From contig JAGUCH010000007.1 of assembly GCA_019096065.1 (NCBI GenBank), positions 5,788,501 to 5,852,500 on the forward strand: a stretch of 64,000 bases of DNA, in the 5' to 3' direction. A program made the position numbers and the translations under genes. The notes below the pieces were generated by a model. That model saw nothing but the letters and a program-made list of their open reading frames with translations. It was not told where the DNA came from and did no database searches. Each line of letters opens with the position of its first letter. Position 1 is the stretch's first letter. Below are positions 58,801-64,000 of this stretch, piece after piece. This stretch comes from Paracyclopina nana (taxonomy: Eukaryota; Arthropoda; Copepoda; Cyclopoida; Cyclopettidae).

Positions 58801-61800
58801 CGCCCTTCCATCCACTGTCCTTACAAGTAAGACGAGACAATTCCTTTGAATGTCTGCTGAATTGAGGAATACACGCTCTGAAAAAGTTAGTTAGACCCAG
58901 AAATTGCCTGATTTCTTTGACATTAGAGGGTGGCTTCACATTCGATATAGCATCCAATTTCCTTCGATTTGGCTTGTAGCCCTCAGGGGTCAACGTGAAA
59001 CCCAAGTAAGTGCAAGATTCTGTTCCAAAACTACATTTGGGTAAATTCAACTTTAGGTTGGCCTTTCGAAGTCTCGCAAAGCATTCTTCAAGGCCTACTA
59101 ACATGTCTTCATGCCCACTACCCTTGACAAGCACATCATCCAGGTATATCAATACACGGGAAGGCGTCAGGCCTTGGAAAGCACACATCATCATTCGTTG
59201 AAAGGTAAGTGGCATCCCTGTTAAGCCAAAGGGTGCCCGAATATAGCTGTATTGGCCCTTTCCAGGTATAGTGAAAGCTGTGTAGGGTCTTGAAGATGGT
59301 GCCAATTGCATTTGGTGAAATCCGTGTCGAAGATCAAGCTGCGAAAACAAACGGGTACCTGATGATCCTATGTCATCCAAACATTCAGAAATAAGAGGGA
59401 GTCTGTAGCTAGAGGGCTCTGTTTTTGCATTTAGGCCTCTATAATCCACCACTGGTCTCCAACCAGTACCCCCATCGGGCAGTTTCTTCAGCACACAGAA
59501 AATACTTGAGTTCCAGGGAGAATCGCAGGGTTCCACAATGCCCATCTTAAGCCATTCTTCAATGCTTTTGTTGATTTCATCAAGATGTGACATGGGAATC
59601 TGGAATTGTCTGGCATGAACTGGTCGGTGGTCATGTAGGTCAATTTTGTGTTTCATCAGGGTGCAATCACCCAAGTCAAATTCTGAAGTGGAAATAACGT
59701 CAGAATTACGAAGTAAACACTTCAAGTAACTCTGACGTAAATTAGGAGGAAGATGATCAAGATTTGCATGCTTTAGAATATAGTCCTCCACCTGCCTAGA
59801 AGGCCTCCCCAAAACATTTTTATCATTTAAGAACACATCATGATCAGGGACAATCTTATCAACACTGAAAATTTGCCCCACAAAAGAACCCTTGTCTAAC
59901 TCAATAGGCAATAATCCTGCATTTGTAACCTTAATATTAGCGATTCCTTGTTGATTAGAGCGGATGAGGCAATCTTCCTTGCAAAGCTGGGCGGCATCGC
60001 TTATTTGGAGACATCCTTCAAAGTGGCCTATTGGCGCATTGTCCTGGTTCTTTAGCTGCACAGAGATTGTAGCAACACTTCTGGCCGGTATGTACGTCTT
60101 CTTCTGAGTTCTCGCCTCAAGTTGTATCTTATTTGCAGAGCGGATCTCCATCGATATGGGATCATAAAACAAGCCGGTAGCATGGATCAGGTCAATACCC
60201 ACGATCCCATCAAGTGCGAGTCCCTCGCACACATAAAATGGCCACTTCAACTGTCGGCCTTCTATCATACAGTCTATTTCATAAAGTCCATTGATCCTTA
60301 AAGGGTTTCCGGAAGCACATGTTGCACGTAACATCGGAGCATTTGTAATTCTCTGAGGTCTTAGTTGGGGGGCAATTCTCCTGAATGCCATACGCGATAA
60401 CAGGGAAATATTGGAGCCAGTGTCAAACAACATTTCAAAGGTGGCTCCAAGGCTGTGGATTGATACAAAAGGTCGTTTGGTATTCTCATTCGAGGATAGC
60501 AGGCTGAAACTTGTGATTGCGTGAAAAAGCTCAACGACCTTGCGACGACCAGTGGTGCGGAGCCCACCCTGGTCGTTTACCAGTTTAAAGGGTTGGAATG
60601 GTAGGAGGCACGAACTTCATTGACCTTCTTTGCCTCTTGCTCTGTTGCTCTCTTACTGCCAGGCCTTGGGTTGTACATGCCCTTAGCAGCATCTGCCTGC
60701 CTGGAAAAGCACTCAGCCTCACTATGATTCTTCTTGGTGCAATACCAGCAGACCACGTTGGCTCGGAACTGTCCACTTGCTGGACCCCGCACTTGTCCTC
60801 GGGCTTGTCCTCGCACTTGTCCTCGGGCCTGTCCTCGCGCTCCATTTCCATTGATGAGATTCACAAGTGCTCCTAGTGTCAGAGGCTGGTCGTGAGGATT
60901 GCTCTCCTGAGCACTGTCGGCTTGCTTCACAGCATGGACTTCAGGGACTGGTACGGTGGCTTTCTTTTCACTTGACAATGAGGCCTCTACACGCTTAGCC
61001 ACCTTAAAGATTTCCTTAAGGTCCGTGATGTCATGCACGATCACCTGCTTCTTGATGGCAGGTAACAGACCTTGAATGAACTTTCGCCGGCATGCGAACA
61101 CATATGCGCTCCTCTTGCACATTTCTACGGCAGCGTCATTTGTGGCGTACTCGCCCTCACCAAGGACGATGAAAGTTTCCATTAGGGTCATGACTCCAGT
61201 TTTTACACGGTCATAGAAATCCCGCACGGATTCTGATGCCTCCTGCACCAGGCTGTCCTCGATTGCGGACTGTTCGGCTAAAGTGGCCTCATGGTGCCAA
61301 TGATCCAGGAACTCCTTCTTCAGACCAGATACTCCACTCCACTTTTTAGGAGCAAAACCCTCTTCCTTTAGGGTGTTATACCATTGTGCTGCCTTGGCTT
61401 TGAGTGCCATGGCAGCATACATGGCCGTCATTTCGTCCGTCCACCGTTGCGGCTGTCCAGCTGGTATGTTGTCGTTGGCAAGGGCTCGTAAATCGTCGAT
61501 CCTTCTAGCCCATGCTCGTGCTTGCAGCTTGTCAACTGCCGGGTCCCCACTAAATTCGGTTACGTCAATTGCCTTGATATTACGCTGAGCCATATTGAAC
61601 AGAAATTGTTGGGAAAATGCGGAGGTTTCTGTAGTATCGTCTTGTGGTGGAGCAGTAGCTTGAATTGTGCCTTCCGATGAAGCCTCTTCGTAATATTCTT
61701 CCTCAAAATATTCGTCCTCACTATCAGCCATTTAAATAGAACACAGCATCACTCACTCTTCATTCCCTCCAGGGCTGTAGGTAAGTGGCTGCCACCAGTT

Positions 61801-63008
61801 GTTGTGAATTTGGTGTCTATATAGCAATACCTTGACTTCTCTCGTACAAAGCCACAACTGAGTTTATTTCTCAACCAAGCACTGTATATACAATGTACTG
61901 TCAAGGTGAAATCGCATTGTACATCCTGCTAGGTGAAAGTGTGGTTAGGCAGCGCGGCTCGTACTATGCTACTATACTACTATATTACTGAAGGACGACG
62001 CGCTAGCGCCATGAATGGTGAAAGTTATAAAAACATAACATCAGATGGTCTTCAAATCGTAATAAAAACAATCAGCTGATTTTCTATTCAAAAGGAAAAC
62101 AATCAGCTGATATTCTAATCAAAACAAATACAGTCAGCTGATTTTCTTTTCAAAAGGAAAACAATCAGCTGATACTAAATATTCATAATCAAAACAACCA
62201 GCTGATCTTCAAATCCAAACAAAAACTATCAGCTGATCTCCAAATCATAACAATTAACTTTTTAGCTAATTAAAACAAGCCTTTAGTTGTTTCGATTGCT
62301 GGGGCTTTTCAGGAAAGTGAATATGCTTTAATCTTCTTCTCCTTTTGCAGAAATGCACCGAACTCAGTCGGAGTTTGATGACAATCTGACGTTCAAAGTG
62401 TTCCTCTTTCAATTCATCAACTTTTATTCCTCTATCTTTTACATTGCCTTCTTCAAGGGAAGATTTGTTGGTTACCCCGGACATTACAAGCATATTTTTG
62501 GAAACCTCAGAAACGAAGATGTAAGCTTTTGTAAAGTCAAAGTGGTTATTTTTTTGCCAGTTTTGCTTGGGTAAACAAACAAAAAAAATATTGCTCTTTT
62601 TTTCGCAAAGCAAACTTTTTTTGCCCCTTGGGTGTGAAATAAGCCAACTTTTCAATCTCCCAAGAGCAACTTTCTTATACATTAAGCTTTCAAGTTGAAA
62701 AAACTCCTTTTGAGAGAATTGTTTACAGTGAATTTTTTAAAATTCCAATCGATAGTATTTTGGCAACAAGTGGCTTTTTTGGGACATTTTCAGCTTCCTA
62801 GTGAAAACTTGTTTACAGTGATTACAATTTTACAATTTTTGATTTTGCTCAAAACGTGAATTTTGCGTATTGTTTACAGTGTAGCAATGGTGGCTGCCTG
62901 ATTGAATTGGCTCAGCAGCTTGCTGTTATCATGGTTGGTAAACAAATCATCAACAACGCGCAAGAAATCCTTATACCAAAATTGAAGGCTTGGTGGCACA
63001 ACAAAAAA
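26523..63008 (+). CDS. Anoctamin (TMEM16 family) gene, 13 coding exons in window, 3' end missing
   Basis: Exons: 26523-26986, 27432-27852, 28557-28877, 43235-43425, 43638-43722, 46702-46809, 49070-49441, 52384-52549, 54613-54861, 55510-55687, 55746-55984, 62351-62520, 62880-63008. All are GT-AG with matching phases, 1031 codons so far. Residues 1-402 are a low-complexity Ser/His/Asn/Tyr-rich extension. Residues 403-654 are the anoctamin dimerisation domain ('YFNDGIRKIDFVLVFEE', 'FFSRAQRSRMVYEIL', 'GAYSAAFPLHD'). 'YWARWGKWYKYQPLDHIREY' leads into TM1 and the family follows through TM5 to the start of TM6 ('GGCLIELAQQL', 'GKQIINNAQEILIPK'), which bears the Asn and Glu expected at the Ca2+ site. 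Anoctamins are Ca2+-activated Cl- channels or lipid scramblases. Two retrotransposons lie in its introns (after 28877 and after 55984). The paralogue type is not resolved. Confidence 0.92.
27105..27158 (+). repeat. Dispersed 50-nt hairpin element
   Basis: ATGAGACTTGGTT..TTTCAGTTTCGAAAGCTGAAA, gap 33 nt. In anoctamin intron 1. Confidence 0.75.
27924..28295 (+). mobile_element. MITE, right-truncated copy of the 407-bp TGTCCTGTTCATG family
   Basis: Begins TGTCCTGTTCATGTACGCCCC and aligns with 45151-45520 for about 370 bp, then diverges before reaching the right inverted repeat. It lies in the anoctamin intron after exon 2. The 63-codon frame here is repeat-derived. Confidence 0.8.
29522..29675. 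mobile_element. Short MITE with AGCCCGGTT ends
   Basis: About 154 bp. The left end AGCCCGGTTCCAACA..ATCAGCATAGT is matched by the inverse of the right end over about 32 bp with few mismatches. A TTT flanks both sides, a possible 3-bp target duplication. The interior holds 'gagcgcgcgagc'. No coding capacity. Confidence 0.75.
29795..29841. other. Strong hairpin
   Basis: AAAAAACCTAAAACTGA and TCAGTTTTAGGGTTTTTT pair over 17 bp with a single bulged G around a 12-base loop. The stem core 'AACTGA/TCAGTT' resembles the hairpin of the dispersed element. Confidence 0.6.
30830..31150. repeat. Minisatellite, ~27-bp unit, left of Gypsy insertion
   Basis: Degenerate units of the type 'acgagttttgacaaatgagc' plus 'gcaatac' become regular from about 31040. 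The array resumes at 41511 on the other side of the inserted retrotransposon, so it was one array before insertion. Confidence 0.85.
31151..31345 (+). repeat. 5' LTR of the first Gypsy element
   Basis: 195 bp, TGTAG..CTACA. Contains an AATAAA (in 'gtcaataaacgg') and a GC-rich 3' part. No difference from the 3' LTR was seen by eye. Confidence 0.95.
31349..31364 (+). other. Primer-binding site of the first Gypsy element
   Basis: TGGCTCGGTGCTGAGG follows the 5' LTR after 3 bases. TGG matches the CCA end of a tRNA; which tRNA was not determined. Confidence 0.6.
31365..32847 (+). other. Leader region of the first Gypsy element, with ~105-bp tandem duplication
   Basis: Between the primer site and gag. 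A ~105-bp unit starting 'cttgtcctcggctgaggc' is present twice in tandem (31724 and 31829 onward). A 215-codon frame (31614-32261) spans this repeat and is Arg-rich. I see no gag domain in it and treat it as leader sequence, though an accessory product cannot be excluded. Confidence 0.6.
32848..34195 (+). CDS. gag: gag polyprotein of the first Gypsy element
   Basis: The main frame is open from about 32972 to 34195 (407 codons). It contains a capsid-like helical region (around residues 110-270) and one CCHC zinc knuckle 'CFYCERKGHRRAEC', which binds RNA during packaging. The tail is Ser/Lys-rich. The natural start is uncertain: an ATG-led frame at 32848 ('MMLRSPKQR') gives out in a duplicated G/C-rich tract near 32960-33010, where a frame change would join it to the main frame. 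The gag-to-pol step needs a -1 shift. Confidence 0.85.
34231..38615 (+). pseudogene. pol: pol (protease, RT, RNase H, integrase) of the first Gypsy element, frame-disrupted
   Basis: Protease with 'ALVDSGNS' (frame 1, about 34231-34950). RT in frame 2 (about 35050-35735) with 'DYRELNKIAVVDSHP', 'MPFGLTNAP' and catalytic 'YLDD'. From about 35735 frame 3 carries the RT end, RNase H ('LDTDFSQ', 'RTDHRALLWI') and integrase with its H-H-C-C zinc domain and the D, D, E residues in 'LDYVGPF', 'HTDQGTHF' and 'NPVERAH'. A long disordered, Pro/Asp-rich tail follows to 38615. Frame changes near 34945, 35040 and inside RT near 35730 cannot all be programmed shifts. Either this copy is broken or the assembly has small indels. 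It uses retroviral-style chemistry to copy RNA into DNA and insert it. Confidence 0.85.
38828..41307 (+). pseudogene. env: Envelope-like glycoprotein gene of the first Gypsy element, one frame break
   Basis: Third gene of the element, in two adjoining frames: 38828-40096 and 40159-41307, about 800 codons together. The N-terminus has a hydrophobic signal-like segment. The ectodomain has many Cys and several N-x-S/T glycosylation sites. Near the C-terminus lie one or two hydrophobic membrane segments (about 40605-40760), followed by an acidic and Pro-rich cytoplasmic tail. The general Cys pattern reminds me of glycoproteins of negative-strand arthropod viruses (chuvirus-like) known to have been captured by retroelements, but this is an impression, not a match. 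The break between the frames (about 40080-40160) would stop the product before its membrane anchor. It starts 213 bp after pol. Confidence 0.7.
41316..41510 (+). repeat. 3' LTR of the first Gypsy element
   Basis: 195 bp, reads the same as the 5' LTR. Preceded by a purine tract and followed by the AGTG target duplication. Confidence 0.95.
41511..41830. repeat. Minisatellite, ~27-bp unit, right of Gypsy insertion
   Basis: Continuation of the array at 30830-31150. The word 'acaaattagtgctatatgcacgag' at 41584 shows the undisturbed version of the insertion point. Confidence 0.85.
41831..43234. other. Anoctamin intron, right part
   Basis: A short protein-like frame (about 42034-42215, plus) follows an acceptor-like TTTTCAG. 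It encodes about 60 residues ('LSRGEEVSLIAVPECTSG') and ends in TAG. It may be a stray or alternative exon or a relic; no family recognised. A MITE lies at 42655-42873. Confidence 0.35.
42655..42873. mobile_element. ~220-bp MITE with GGCCCTGTTCACCTGC ends
   Basis: The left end GGCCCTGTTCACCTGC and right end GCAGGTGAACAGGCCC are inverted repeats, followed inward by TATTA/TAATA-type sequence. TTA follows the right end and TA precedes the left. The ends resemble the TGCCCTGTTCAT ends of the 45-kb MITEs, suggesting one superfamily (PIF/Harbinger-like by TTA target). Confidence 0.75.
43235..43722 (+). CDS. Anoctamin exons 4-5: dimerisation domain, first part
   Basis: Exon 43235-43425 (acceptor CTTTAAG, donor AA|GTGAGT) holds the signature 'YFNDGIRKIDFVLVFEE'. 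Exon 43638-43722 (acceptor TTTGCAG, donor GAG|GTAAGA) continues in the split-codon frame as 'KKRQKFSLWRQKFMASL' and 'TIGLEIEE', matching the family's conserved Lys/Arg helix and GLexE ending. Confidence 0.9.
43723..45150. other. Anoctamin intron before the MITE row
   Basis: AT-rich. A degenerate hairpin remnant lies near 44550 ('atcagtttcgaaaatgaaagc'). No exon seen. Confidence 0.4.
45151..45557 (+). mobile_element. 407-bp MITE, TTA target duplication
   Basis: Ends TGTCCTGTTCATGTA and TACATGAACAGGGCA, with TTA on both sides (45148-45150 and 45558-45560). This is the target pattern of PIF/Harbinger-type elements. An inverted copy of the same length lies at 46012-46418, and a truncated copy at 27924. 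Confidence 0.88.
45570..45991 (+). mobile_element. 422-bp MITE with the same ends but different interior
   Basis: Ends TGCCTTGTTCAT and ATGAACAGGGCA. CTA precedes it and TTA follows, a decayed target duplication. The interior does not resemble the two flanking elements and contains repeated 'CTAGCTTAACTTG'-like words. Confidence 0.75.
46012..46418 (-). mobile_element. 407-bp MITE, inverted copy
   Basis: Reverse-oriented copy of 45151-45557, same length, flanked by TTA on both sides (46009-46011 and 46419-46421). Confidence 0.88.
46702..46809 (+). CDS. Anoctamin exon 6
   Basis: Acceptor CTTCTAG, donor CAG|GTAAAT, phase 0, 36 codons. 'FIRLHGPWPLLCRFAEELNL' corresponds to the family's conserved 'lhaPw..LcryAe' element of the dimerisation domain. 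The frame is shorter than 60 codons, so it is easily missed. Confidence 0.9.
46810..49069. other. Anoctamin intron, no other feature
   Basis: AT-rich with no convincing exon, repeat family or RNA gene. Short frames at 46995-47217 and 48182-48400 look like chance. Confidence 0.45.
49070..49441 (+). CDS. Anoctamin exon 7: dimerisation domain, second part
   Basis: Acceptor GTTTTTAG, donor GAT|GTGAGT, phase 0, 124 codons. Contains 'NTFFSRAQRSRMVYEIL', 'GIERMVEEGAYSAAFPLHD', the well conserved end of the anoctamin N-terminal domain before TM1. Confidence 0.93.
49733..50165 (+). mobile_element. MITE, copy 2 (TCCCGTTCATGTGC ends), uninterrupted
   Basis: 433 bp, TCCCGTTCATGTG..CACATGAACGGGA, flanked by TA (or a slightly longer TTA-like duplication). 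Aligns with both halves of the element at 5259-6837 in the same orientation. Minus-strand peptide frames shared by the two copies come from the repeat. Confidence 0.88.
50308..50600. repeat. Minisatellite, ~16-bp unit (ACAAGTGAGCACATAT)
   Basis: About 15-18 units 'caagtgagcacatata', with degenerate units at both edges. The minus-strand Cys/His/Leu frame (50208-50624) is only this repeat translated. Confidence 0.9.
50601..52383. other. Anoctamin intron around a fold-back element
   Basis: Contains the fold-back element at 51129-51727. No exon seen elsewhere. Confidence 0.4.
51129..51727. mobile_element. Fold-back element with GTTCGAATCCGCAAAA arms
   Basis: About 599 bp. It begins TGTTCAAGTTCGAATCCGC and ends in the inverse (GCGGATTCGAAGCTGAACA). 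Each arm carries tandem degenerate units of ~25 bp containing TTTTGCGGATTCGAAC (right) or its inverse (left). An AT-rich, hairpin-prone centre separates the arms. Same architecture as 5422-6569, but unrelated sequence. Confidence 0.7.
52384..52549 (+). CDS. Anoctamin exon 8: approach to TM1
   Basis: Acceptor TTATTTCAG, donor CTGG|GTAAGA. Encodes 'TRQILFDYWARWGKWYKYQP' and 'GEKIAIYFAWLG', the most conserved anoctamin stretch before TM1. Splits a Gly codon with the next exon. Confidence 0.95.
53552..53578. repeat. Poly(T) tract
   Basis: About 27 consecutive T bases. Confidence 0.9.
53613..53666 (+). repeat. Dispersed 50-nt hairpin element
   Basis: ATGAGAGACGATT..TTTCAGCTGTCAAAACTGAAA, gap 32 nt. 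Confidence 0.6.
54613..54861 (+). CDS. Anoctamin exon 9: TM1, first extracellular loop, TM2 start
   Basis: Acceptor GCTTTCAG, donor TGGG|GTAAGC. TM1 is 'GWLLPAAVVGVLVFLYGVF'. The loop contains the conserved Cys cluster 'CHHGDQYLMCPLCETCDYW'. The exon ends in 'FYAIFMSFWG', the start of TM2. Confidence 0.95.
54862..55509. other. Anoctamin intron, nothing else seen
   Basis: AT-rich, without repeat or gene features. Confidence 0.45.
55510..55984 (+). CDS. Anoctamin exons 10-11: TM2 end, cytoplasmic loop, TM3-TM4
   Basis: Exon 55510-55687 encodes 'VTFLEYWKRKSASLAHHWD' and an acidic 'GFQEEEERPRP' loop. A very short 58-bp intron (55688-55745, AG|GTGTTA..TTTTAG|G) precedes exon 55746-55984. That exon has TM3 ('LILLMICLVLIFILAVII') and TM4 ('MIASMSGAMVNLLLIMLLG') and ends TGG G|GTAAGC. 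The next exon is beyond the inserted Gypsy element. Confidence 0.94.
55997..56109. repeat. 30-bp minisatellite, left of second Gypsy element
   Basis: Four regular units containing AATCAGCTGATTGTCTAATC. The array continues, more degenerate, at 62041-62275 after the insertion. Confidence 0.9.
56110..56350 (-). repeat. 3' LTR of the second Gypsy element
   Basis: 241 bp. Contains AATAAA in 'gagaaataaactc' on the minus strand. Reads the same as 61800-62040. Confidence 0.95.
56510..60433 (-). CDS. pol: pol polyprotein of the second Gypsy element, uninterrupted
   Basis: 1307 codons from MLFDTGSN; the frame stays open upstream to the end of gag (about 60590), so translation likely enters by a frameshift. 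Order: protease ('LFDTGSN'), RT with 'VVDYRGLNAKTEPSSYRLP', 'APFGLTGMP' and 'YLDD' (about residue 429), RNase H ('LYVDASQG', 'LYTDHKPLEKL'), integrase zinc region ('AAVGHKGIYKTSERIREQYF', 'CWKCDRTK'), and core with 'HADLFGPL', 'LITNGGAEF' and 'AAAEVINKH'. The second catalytic Asp of the D-D-E triad is Asn924 here (AAT at 57664-57662), so integration in cis is doubtful. A disordered C-terminal tail ends 'GRGRPKKK', which could be a nuclear targeting or AT-hook-like segment. Confidence 0.92.
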   Translation of the reverse strand: MLFDTGSNISLLSRMAFRRIAPQLRPQRITNAPMLRATCASGNPLRINGLYEIDCMIEGRQLKWPFYVCEGLALDGIVGIDLIHATGLFYDPISMEIRSANKIQLEARTQKKTYIPARSVATISVQLKNQDNAPIGHFEGCLQISDAAQLCKEDCLIRSNQQGIANIKVTNAGLLPIELDKGSFVGQIFSVDKIVPDHDVFLNDKNVLGRPSRQVEDYILKHANLDHLPPNLRQSYLKCLLRNSDVISTSEFDLGDCTLMKHKIDLHDHRPVHARQFQIPMSHLDEINKSIEEWLKMGIVEPCDSPWNSSIFCVLKKLPDGGTGWRPVVDYRGLNAKTEPSSYRLPLISECLDDIGSSGTRLFSQLDLRHGFHQMQLAPSSRPYTAFTIPGKGQYSYIRAPFGLTGMPLTFQRMMMCAFQGLTPSRVLIYLDDVLVKGSGHEDMLVGLEECFARLRKANLKLNLPKCSFGTESCTYLGFTLTPEGYKPNRRKLDAISNVKPPSNVKEIRQFLGLTNFFRACIPQFSRHSKELSRLTCKDSGWKGGPLPPKAMKSFEILKKMLCMEPVLAYPKPGLDFHLYVDASQGAVDADDGGLGAVLIQYQDDSPRVIGYASRGLQKHEKNYTPYLLELLACTRAIDHFAVYLTGNPFTLYTDHKPLEKLNKTHSRTLNRLQQQMLEHNFTMQYCPGAENPADYCSRNIPELLRGGETHSVAIEAMEDMAAMKKLQSTDLVVAALLSFVKQGLVPRQPELKRIIRRYGPICEVKNDLLFVKSGPLDKSVLAAPAVCHADIISAAHAAVGHKGIYKTSERIREQYFWPSLLADVEEYISSCWKCDRTKPKQSQPNVELLPHQQPKGPLERVHADLFGPLRDSDGKKYILVITDSFSKYAEFVALENKQPDTVAGAIFNRWIARFGSPAVLITNGGAEFTSKLSQLLYDLLQIDKRKTSPSHPQCNAAAEVINKHIISYLQKMLDTSSPLEWEPLLPALQLSYNCGVSKATKMSPFFLLFGVHPRTPLMDPNLVDKTYYGEDYISEIARRMKIARQVAMESNTSYRDSYKQLYDAKIKPEDFREGLLVWLDHPELLKINPKIRSRWEGPYVIVSLQDTNALIQHLSTSKSRYVHLNRLRVCKSTPSKPLAQATNDLPETLPETSSSRDPAHLDTDSKGGYITIEDDDVIIMNPQDPPPAPIPFKSEEPAASIASPMTTTPPPIKQEPDSPPAEEVLIHDDVNEPIQDDEPPDLPSRSNPGSPRKLLNRFRDSFRGGRDPTSSLTRNQARAQRVLIEDQPLPARAPEYKPGRGRPKKK
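60577..61731 (-). CDS. gag: gag polyprotein of the second Gypsy element
   Basis: 384 codons starting MADSEDEYFEEEYYEE, with an acidic N-terminus, a helical capsid-like middle ('MALKAKAAQWYNTLKEEG', 'VRDFYDRVKTGV', 'KFIQGLLPAIKKQV') and an RG-repeat stretch ('ARGQVRGQARGQVRG'). One CCHC knuckle 'CWYCTKKNHSEAEC' precedes the end '..HSNPLNW'. Gag packages the element RNA. The stop lies in the pol frame overlap, so pol is reached by ribosomal frameshifting. Confidence 0.93.
   Translation of the reverse strand: MADSEDEYFEEEYYEEASSEGTIQATAPPQDDTTETSAFSQQFLFNMAQRNIKAIDVTEFSGDPAVDKLQARAWARRIDDLRALANDNIPAGQPQRWTDEMTAMYAAMALKAKAAQWYNTLKEEGFAPKKWSGVSGLKKEFLDHWHHEATLAEQSAIEDSLVQEASESVRDFYDRVKTGVMTLMETFIVLGEGEYATNDAAVEMCKRSAYVFACRRKFIQGLLPAIKKQVIVHDITDLKEIFKVAKRVEASLSSEKKATVPVPEVHAVKQADSAQESNPHDQPLTLGALVNLINGNGARGQARGQVRGQARGQVRGPASGQFRANVVCWYCTKKNHSEAECFSRQADAAKGMYNPRPGSKRATEQEAKKVNEVRASYHSNPLNW
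61780..61797 (-). other. Primer-binding site of the second Gypsy element
   Basis: TGGTGGCAGCCACTTACC on the minus strand, 2 bases inside the 5' LTR edge. The source tRNA was not determined. Confidence 0.6.
61800..62040 (-). repeat. 5' LTR of the second Gypsy element
   Basis: 241 bp, reads the same as 56110-56350. Confidence 0.95.
62041..62275. repeat. 30-bp minisatellite, right of second Gypsy element
   Basis: Degenerate units containing AATCAGCTGAT, the continuation of 55997-56109. Confidence 0.8.
62351..63008 (+). CDS. Anoctamin exons 12-13: TM5 and start of TM6
   Basis: Exon 62351-62520 (acceptor CTTTTGCAG, donor GAT|GTAAGC) completes the split codon and gives 'FDDNLTFKVFLFQFINFYSS' and 'FYIAFFKGRFVGYPG', the TM5 pore helix region. 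Exon 62880-63008 (acceptor GTTTACAG, donor AAA|GTAAGC) gives 'CSNGGCLIELAQQLAVIM' and 'GKQIINNAQEILIPKLKAWW', where TM6 Ca2+ ligands (Asn, Glu) occur in the family. The remaining TM6-TM10 exons lie right of the window. Confidence 0.94.
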
Positions 63009-64000
63009 GTAAGCCAATATTGTACACATTTTGTGCCTTGTACAAGGAAAATCAATAATTTGCAGTGACAACAGCCGAAAATCATTTTGTAATTTATTTG
63101 AGTATTTGTAGCTGAACACGCTTTTACACATTTCATAAACTACTTCTCACATTAAGAGAGAGCTGTAAATTTTGTTGAATAATAGCCGATATTTTTTTAT
63201 TGTCACTGTAGAAATGTAACCAAAATGGAAATTAGAGCGTTGTGAAAAATTGATTTTTGCACTTTTTTACAAGTACTCACTGCACAATCAACTGCTGAAA
63301 AAATGATTATAACATGTTATTTCTTTTCATCCCATTTGTTTTTTGCCTCGAAAATGTGTCCAAAACTCTCTGATACTTGATATTCTTAGTAAGTGCTCTA
63401 AAGTAATTACTTTGTTGGAAATCCGATTGAACAAGAAGGAACAGAACCCTTAAACAAAATCAATCTTAAGTGTGTCATCTACTTGCATTTTTCTCCCTTA
63501 TTTTAGCACATTTTTCATAGTCTGGCTCTGTCTTTGATATGGCCTTTGCTTTTTAGCCAACAGACTTGTTCTTTAATATTATTTTATTGCAGGTTTTGAA
63601 AAATCGCAAACCGTTACCTTTTCACTTTCAAAACTCTGTGTAAGGAATGAGCCAGTGACGCGTGACTCTTGAAGCTTTCTAATTTTGTGGGCCAAAATAA
63701 AAATGCTTTCCAATTCAGAACGTTTTTATTTGGTGCTCATGTGCATCTTCCTCTGACCATTTTTAAAAAATGATGATAAATTAATAAAATTACTCAGGAA
63801 TTATACTAGATGGTAATCTCTCTTATTTATTTTCCGTTCATGTAACTGAAAATCGAGCCTAAGTGAAAACAGCTTCCATTTTAAAGTATAAGATATTAAG
63901 CCTATCCTGAATTGTGTACAAAGCCTTTTTATGTTACAATCCTGTCGAAAGCAAAAAATGCCTGCCCATTTTTCGCATTCACTCTTCCAATTTTCTTGGC
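63009..64000. other. Anoctamin intron to window end
   Basis: No further anoctamin exon or other gene recognised. Confidence 0.45.

Larger units (their letters stand above)
56110..62040 (-). mobile_element. Gypsy LTR retrotransposon, minus strand (5.9 kb)
   Basis: Two 241-bp LTRs (56110-56350 and 61800-62040) read as identical. On the minus strand they begin TGTTATG and end CACAACA. The target duplication is TCAG (56106-56109, 62041-62044). The primer-binding site is TGGTGGCAGCCACTTACC (61797-61780). A purine tract GGGAGGGA abuts the 3' LTR. It contains intact gag and a single long pol frame and no env. It lies in the anoctamin intron between the TM4 and TM5 exons, antisense to the gene, and must be removed with the intron. 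Recent insertion by LTR identity. Confidence 0.96.

Overview
The window reads as an animal nuclear genome, most likely an arthropod (perhaps a crustacean). It is AT-rich, its genes are split by GT-AG introns, it is dense in small repeats, and it carries Gypsy-type LTR retrotransposons. No bacterial features (operons, Shine-Dalgarno sites, CRISPR) and no tRNA or rRNA genes were seen. The species cannot be named from the sequence alone.

Layout. (1) 1135-3697, minus strand: two exons encoding the extracellular hormone-binding domain of a class B (secretin-family) GPCR; the seven-helix part must lie off the left edge. (2) 5007-6837: a nest of small repeats, in which a fold-back element with minisatellite arms sits inside an inverted-repeat MITE. 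(3) 7016-11074, minus strand: a complete nine-exon gene for a TTD14-like GTP/ATP-binding protein (Walker A, 453 codons including the stop). (4) 11514-11957, minus strand: a single-exon 147-residue protein made of eleven ~12-residue W-x-P repeats, which I do not recognise. (5) About 16.7 kb to beyond 63 kb, plus strand: a large anoctamin/TMEM16 gene. It has candidate 5' exons (16.7-20.8 kb), a long low-complexity N-terminus (26.5-28.9 kb), then the dimerisation domain and TM1 to the start of TM6 (43.2-63.0 kb). Its C-terminal exons lie off the right edge.

The anoctamin introns hold most of the remaining content. A 108-residue secreted protein is encoded on the opposite strand at 21510-21836. 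A 10.4 kb Gypsy-like element with an envelope-like third gene lies at 31151-41510. A 5.9 kb Gypsy element on the minus strand lies at 56110-62040. Both have LTR pairs that read as identical, 4-bp target duplications, and insertion points inside intronic minisatellites. Three MITE units stand side by side at 45151-46418, with further MITEs at 27924, 29522, 42655 and 49733, plus several minisatellites.

Two things stand out as possibly undescribed. One is a dispersed ~50-nt element (ATGAGACTYGRTT, then a fixed gap, then a TCAGTTT..AAACTGA hairpin) that recurs in both orientations across introns and spacers. The other is the W-x-P dodecapeptide-repeat protein. A recurrent 'inverted repeat with minisatellite arms' architecture, seen in three unrelated sequences, is also notable. 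All exon boundaries were deduced by hand from splice consensus, reading phase and family resemblance.
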